From assembly GCA_030620935.1 (NCBI GenBank), contig JAUXIP010000155.1:1-5721 (forward strand): a stretch of DNA of 5,721 nucleotides. The letters are read 5' to 3'. Below the pieces are notes generated by a model. It did no database searches, had not been told where the DNA came from, and saw only the letters and a program-made list of their open reading frames with translations. The position numbers were made by a program, and so were the translations under genes. Each line of letters begins with the position of its first letter. Position 1 is the stretch's first letter. The DNA is from Deltaproteobacteria bacterium (GTDB lineage Bacteria; Desulfobacterota_B; Binatia; UBA9968). Shown piece after piece: positions 5,415 to 5,721 of this stretch.

Positions 5415-5721
5415 GAGTAAACAATTTTCCGCCCGTCTGGGCAAGGCCATCGGAGCCCTGGGGATAAACCCTACCAACTTCGCCTATAAGGCAGGGGTGC
5501 CCCAAGGGACCATCTCTAAGTGTCTCCACGGCCATGTTCCTACCGCCAAGCTTCTGTTGCGTATTTCCAAGACGGCGGGAAAGAGTGTGGATTGGCTGCT
5601 TACGGGAAGAGAGCGAGTAAGGACAGGGGAGGGATACGTAGCAGAGCGGGCGGTGCCTTACGGCCGCCGCAAAGCGGCTCGGCCCGCAAAGGCTAGGGCC
5701 AACGAGGATGTCTGGGTAGCC
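5413..5721 (+). CDS. XRE-family helix-turn-helix regulator, CI-like, 3' truncated by window edge
   Basis: The frame is open from the ATG at 5413 through 103 codons to the right edge, with an in-frame stop (TAA 5407-5409) just upstream fixing this as the only nearby start. Residues about 6-66 form an XRE helix-turn-helix domain: TNFAYKAGVPQGTISKCLHG (21-40) is the turn and recognition helix, and SVDWLLTG (58-65) is the motif that closes this domain in phage CI-type repressors. The next 35 residues (RERVRTGEGYVAERAVPYGRRKAARP...) are a basic, GC-rich linker. The C-terminal domain is outside the window; it could be a LexA/CI-type peptidase, a short dimerisation tail or nothing more. No Shine-Dalgarno sequence lies at a normal distance (AAGG at 5393-5396 is 16 nt away), so translation may be weak or leaderless. 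It is divergent from the small HTH gene. Confidence 0.78.
   Translation, partial: MSKQFSARLGKAIGALGINPTNFAYKAGVPQGTISKCLHGHVPTAKLLLRISKTAGKSVDWLLTGRERVRTGEGYVAERAVPYGRRKAARPAKARANEDVWVA

Noticed and set aside
5666..5678. GCCGC-AAA-GCGGC hairpin in the CI-like gene
   Set aside because: It is a short stem inside a GC-rich coding linker (Arg/Ala codons) and is expected by composition.

Overview
The window looks like a stretch of bacterial chromosome, probably Gram-negative. Genes are tightly packed with moderately high GC. One protein has a signal peptide, periplasmic TPR repeats and a membrane anchor, and histidine-synthesis genes sit beside a carboxylase subunit. My best guess at lineage is a Desulfobacterota, Nitrospirota or NC10-like anaerobe or microaerophile. 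That rests on gene flavour, not on any marker gene, and is low confidence.

Layout, left to right. (1) The 3' part of a metallo-beta-lactamase-fold protein with nearly all metal ligands replaced (2-508). (2) A gene-free gap holding an inverted set of GTTCAA-type repeats (516-589), then a good sigma70-type promoter (618-646). (3) A tight three-gene rightward operon: a 61-residue single-pass membrane protein (680-865), an exported TPR protein with a C-terminal membrane anchor (866-1693), and a cytoplasmic dicluster ferredoxin with an unusual insertion (1683-2237). (4) A gap with three consecutive perfect hairpins (2261-2291, 2294-2322, 2344-2361). The first two may terminate the operon; the third lies just upstream of the next start. 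(5) A stand-alone carboxyltransferase subunit of the pyruvate carboxylase / oxaloacetate decarboxylase type without a biotin domain (2380-3741). (6) On the opposite strand, converging on it with only 3 nt between, hisI-hisG (5012 down to 3745), overlapping by 4 nt. (7) Two divergent helix-turn-helix genes, a small one leftward (5112-5360) and a larger one rightward that runs off the window (5413-5721). They share a 52-bp control region with three ATTC...GAAT dyads.

How they may work together. The membrane protein, TPR protein and ferredoxin share a promoter and overlapping reading frames. They plausibly serve one membrane redox complex or its assembly, with the TPR domain outside and the ferredoxin inside; the partner enzyme is not in the window. 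The carboxyltransferase and HisI/HisG are central metabolism. The divergent regulators resemble a phage-type cI/cro pair and are the most likely accessory element here. No integrase, transposase, CRISPR array, tRNA or rRNA is visible, so I cannot claim a complete mobile element or a new system.
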